DNA of 64,000 bases from Hahella sp018986435. Its GTDB lineage: Bacteria; Pseudomonadota; Gammaproteobacteria; Pseudomonadales; Oleiphilaceae. Positions 61,726 to 64,000 of the stretch are shown here, one piece after another. Position numbers and translations under genes: made by a program. The notes below the pieces were generated by a model that made no database searches, was not told the origin of the DNA, and saw only the letters and a program-made list of their open reading frames with translations. The number at the start of each line of letters is the position of its first letter. Within the stretch, counting starts at the first letter, position 1. The stretch is from assembly GCF_050749805.1 (NCBI RefSeq), contig NZ_CP192738.1, positions 2,108,001-2,172,000 of the forward strand, given 5' to 3'.

Positions 61726-62646
61726 CTAGTTGTTCAATGTCGCTCTTGCTGATTCCGCCCAGTCGTCGCTAACGACGAAATATCGGGCCGTTTCCAGCCA
61801 TCCGCCCGCTGGCGACTCCGCCAATGCGATCAACATCTGTGGCCGGCCGCTCCTTTCCGTAGAGTTCAATTCCCCGTACAATTTTTCCCAGCTCATGACA
61901 GTGGCCTGATCGCCGGGATGTATTAAAAGGGACGATAGCCAGTGTGATTTAGGGGCGAGTATCCAGTTTGTAGCTGTTCCCTCCAATTGGGGTAGGGCGC
62001 TGACAGGCAGCCATTTGCCGCGTAAGTGGTCGGTTGCGGCGAGTGAGGAGGGTGCGACGCTGTCTGGGTCAATCAGTGGATAAAACAGATAGCCTTTCAT
62101 AACGATTTGACGGCTGACATCGTTAATGCCTAGGCTCGCCAGCGCTTGTCGGGCTTCGGGCGTTTCTGAGAGTAAAATCTGGCTGTTGAGCAGCTTGTTT
62201 AACTTAAGATCCAGCCGGTCCAGGTAGTTGGGGCCAAACCAGTGGGCGTCCCCGCCTTTCGCTGATGGCGTGGATAAGCCGAGATAGTATTTGATGGCGA
62301 CTTCCTGATGGACATAATTGCCTTCGGGGTCCTGCAGGATAAAGTCAAACTCGCCGTAAGTCTTTTTACGGTCTTTCACTTGCAAGCCATGGGCAATCAC
62401 GCGCCAGGCGCTAAGCCGGTCGACGCCGAAGCGCCAAAGTGATTCAAAGTAAGGGCCCAGAAAACGGCTTTTTAAGTCTTTCTCCATATTTAGCAGGTCC
62501 ATGGCCAGCGTCCGGTCTGTGTCGCTCAGCGCTATGGGCGCCTGACGATCGAACTGTGTTGGCGCCATGTCGGCACTGGCGGCCAGCTCCGGGCTGTTAC
62601 AGGTCCACTGTAAATCTCTGATCAGTTGTTGTGGCGTTCGCTTCAC
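61726..62646 (-). CDS. DUF1853 family protein
   Basis: The 306-residue protein matches DUF1853: LGPYFESLWRFGVDRLSAWR near 75-95, then TYGEFDFILQDPEGNYVHQE and VAIKYYLGL around 115-145. That last run has the D-X(n)-E-X-K pattern of PD-(D/E)XK nuclease-like folds, as proposed for this family. Function unproven. It is convergent with the deaminase gene and 170 bases from nadK, which diverges from it. Confidence 0.88.
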   Translation of the reverse strand: MKRTPQQLIRDLQWTCNSPELAASADMAPTQFDRQAPIALSDTDRTLAMDLLNMEKDLKSRFLGPYFESLWRFGVDRLSAWRVIAHGLQVKDRKKTYGEFDFILQDPEGNYVHQEVAIKYYLGLSTPSAKGGDAHWFGPNYLDRLDLKLNKLLNSQILLSETPEARQALASLGINDVSRQIVMKGYLFYPLIDPDSVAPSSLAATDHLRGKWLPVSALPQLEGTATNWILAPKSHWLSSLLIHPGDQATVMSWEKLYGELNSTERSGRPQMLIALAESPAGGWLETARYFVVSDDWAESARATLNN

Positions 62647-62816
62647 AAATTAAACTTCCGTTAGTGCCCCGACCGGCGCTTTGGTCGTTGAGCGCAGTCA
62701 CTGACTGGGCTGCAGCGGGGCGCGAGGGTGAGGAAAAAGACAAAAACCGCCCGTTGGGCGCATACAAGCCGGGGCAGTTTGGGTAACATAACAAAAACGC
62801 TTGATTAAGGGCATGT

Positions 62817-63707
62817 ATGGAACAGTTTCGTAATATCGGTTTGCTGGGCCGGATGGGCAGCGTGCAGGTGGTGGAGACGCTGAAGCGGCTCAAAAACTAT
62901 CTGGTCGGCGAAGGTTACGCGGTGATCCTGGAAGAAGCTACCGCAGCGGTGTTGCCAGGGCATAACGTGCAGGTGTCCAGCAAGAAAATGCTGGGAGAAA
63001 TCTGCGACCTGGTGATTGTGGTCGGCGGCGATGGCAGTTTGCTGGGCGCAGCGCGTGCGCTGGCCGGGTGCAATGTGCCGGTGCTTGGCGTCAATCGCGG
63101 CAGATTAGGCTTCCTCACTGATATTACTCCGACGGAAATGGAGCCTCAGCTGGCGGAAGTGTTGTCCGGCAAATATGTCGAAGAGTCCCGCTTCCTGTTG
63201 GACGCCTACGTCAAGCGCAATGGCGAGCCCGTGGGCTATGGATGCGGCCTGAATGACATTGTCCTGCACCCTGGCAAATCCACCCGTATGATTGGGTTTG
63301 ACCTTTATATTGAAGGACAGTTCGTCAACAGCCAGCGTTCCGACGGATTGATCGTTTCCACGCCCACCGGCTCCACCGCCTATGCGTTGTCCGCAGGCGG
63401 CCCGATTATGCATCCGCGTCTGGACGCTATCGTGCTGGTGCCCATGTTTCCCCATACCCTGAGCAGCCGCCCGATTGTGGTGGACGGCAATAGCGAAATT
63501 AAGATCATTATCGGCGATTACAACGAAACCTATCCTCATGTCAGTTGCGATGGGCAGACGCACGTCACCTGCGCGCCGGGCGATACGGTCACGATCTGCA
63601 AGAAGCCGCAGAAGCTGCGTTTGATTCATCCCATGAATCATAATTTCTATCAGATCTGCCGGGATAAACTGGGCTGGTCAAGCAGTAGAGATCAGGGAGG
63701 GCAGTAG
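62817..63707 (+). CDS. nadK: NAD kinase
   Basis: The 296-residue protein has the NAD kinase marks VVGGDGSLLGAARALAG (GGDG phosphate loop), VLGVNRGRLGFLTDITP, GLNDIVLHPGKS and SDGLIVSTPTGSTAYALSAG. It phosphorylates NAD to NADP with ATP or polyphosphate. Length is normal. The downstream phosphatase gene begins 4 bases after its stop, so they may be an operon. Confidence 0.97.
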   Translation: MEQFRNIGLLGRMGSVQVVETLKRLKNYLVGEGYAVILEEATAAVLPGHNVQVSSKKMLGEICDLVIVVGGDGSLLGAARALAGCNVPVLGVNRGRLGFLTDITPTEMEPQLAEVLSGKYVEESRFLLDAYVKRNGEPVGYGCGLNDIVLHPGKSTRMIGFDLYIEGQFVNSQRSDGLIVSTPTGSTAYALSAGGPIMHPRLDAIVLVPMFPHTLSSRPIVVDGNSEIKIIIGDYNETYPHVSCDGQTHVTCAPGDTVTICKKPQKLRLIHPMNHNFYQICRDKLGWSSSRDQGGQ

Positions 63708-63711
63708 TCTA

Positions 63712-64000
63712 ATGTCCGAGAGCCAGAAGTACCGAGGCTTTGACTTCATCGGCGATGTCCACGGATGCGCCAGAACCCTGGAAGCATTGCTGGAGAAGCT
63801 CGACTACCGGAAAATCAACGGCGTATACAGCCATAAGCATCGTCAGGCCATTTACGTTGGCGATATCGTCGACCGCGGTCCTCGTATTCGCGAAGCGCTG
63901 CATGTCGTGCGGGATATGGTGGAGCACGGGAGTGCGCGTATTGTCATGGGCAATCATGAGTATAACGCCCTGGGCTATTGCACCCGGGCGCGTCCAGGCA
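63712..64000 (+). CDS. PPP-type metallophosphoesterase (3' end cut)
   Basis: From ATG 63712, after GGGAGGGC, 96 codons are seen before the window ends. Three family motifs are in place: DFIGDVHG at about 12-19, VGDIVDRGP at about 49-57 and MGNHEYN at about 80-86, which hold the two metals. It belongs to the serine/threonine or diadenosine tetraphosphatase-like phosphoesterases; the substrate cannot be told from this part. It directly follows nadK. Confidence 0.9.
   Translation, partial: MSESQKYRGFDFIGDVHGCARTLEALLEKLDYRKINGVYSHKHRQAIYVGDIVDRGPRIREALHVVRDMVEHGSARIVMGNHEYNALGYCTRARPG

Overview
The window reads as ordinary chromosome of a large-genome marine-type gammaproteobacterium. Best guess is the Hahella/Oceanospirillales neighbourhood. 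This is inferred from gene content (gspN-gspC-gspD, AmpG, DUF1853, TIGR02647, FadH, several AraC regulators of the arabinose-binding-N-domain type, multiple GGDEF proteins, a type III secretion chaperone) and from the moderately GC-rich coding style. I could not confirm the species. Both ends are cut: an Ada/AlkA-type repair gene runs off the left edge and a metallophosphoesterase runs off the right edge.

Layout. 1-6 kb: alkylation-repair fusion protein, a small TIGR02647 protein, a PEP-CTERM surface protein, a methyltransferase and a uracil/xanthine permease. 6-13 kb: a probable signalling module made of a lipoprotein, a giant FecR-TPR-beta-barrel protein, a CHASE2 class III nucleotide cyclase and a divergent Crp-type regulator. 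13.3-17.8 kb: a visibly more A/T-rich patch with orphan genes, remnants, two identical initiator tRNA genes and tandem tRNA-3'-end/terminator repeats. 18-25.7 kb: a diguanylate cyclase, an AraC regulator facing a CaiB-type CoA transferase, an orphan type III secretion chaperone with a putative effector, an SMP-30-like periplasmic protein facing an XRE regulator, and a second AraC regulator. 25.9-30.8 kb: a tight three-gene operon (alkyl-DHAP-synthase-like flavoprotein, glycerol-3-phosphate dehydrogenase, FGGY kinase). 31-36 kb: a degenerate response regulator-GGDEF protein facing yajQ, then ampG, an Atl-type protein and an SDR reductase.

36.5-43.2 kb: fxsA, groES-groEL behind a clear heat-shock promoter, then gspN-gspC-gspD of the type II secretion system. 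43.2-50.7 kb: an M48 protease-TerB fusion with lemA, a GGDEF-EAL protein, sodB and purE-purK. 51-55 kb: four poorly characterised genes (coiled-coil membrane protein, exported protein, lipoprotein, small protein) and gloA. 55.0-55.5 kb: a tandem Val-Asp-Val-Asp tRNA operon with a strong promoter, followed by a 28-residue acidic mini-gene. 55.8-64 kb: AraC regulator facing fadH, a coiled-coil protein coupled to a PLP-dependent deaminase-like enzyme, DUF1853, nadK and a PPP-type phosphatase.

Themes. Second-messenger signalling is dense: one cAMP-type module and four proteins linked to c-di-GMP (an intact GGDEF, a degenerate GGDEF, a GGDEF-EAL and YajQ). Three AraC regulators of the same architecture each stand divergent to a lipid or acyl-CoA gene set. 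The most distinctive items are the cyclase with reversed substrate-specifying residues, the orphan effector-chaperone pair, the disrupted tRNA-fMet repeats and the acidic mini-gene.
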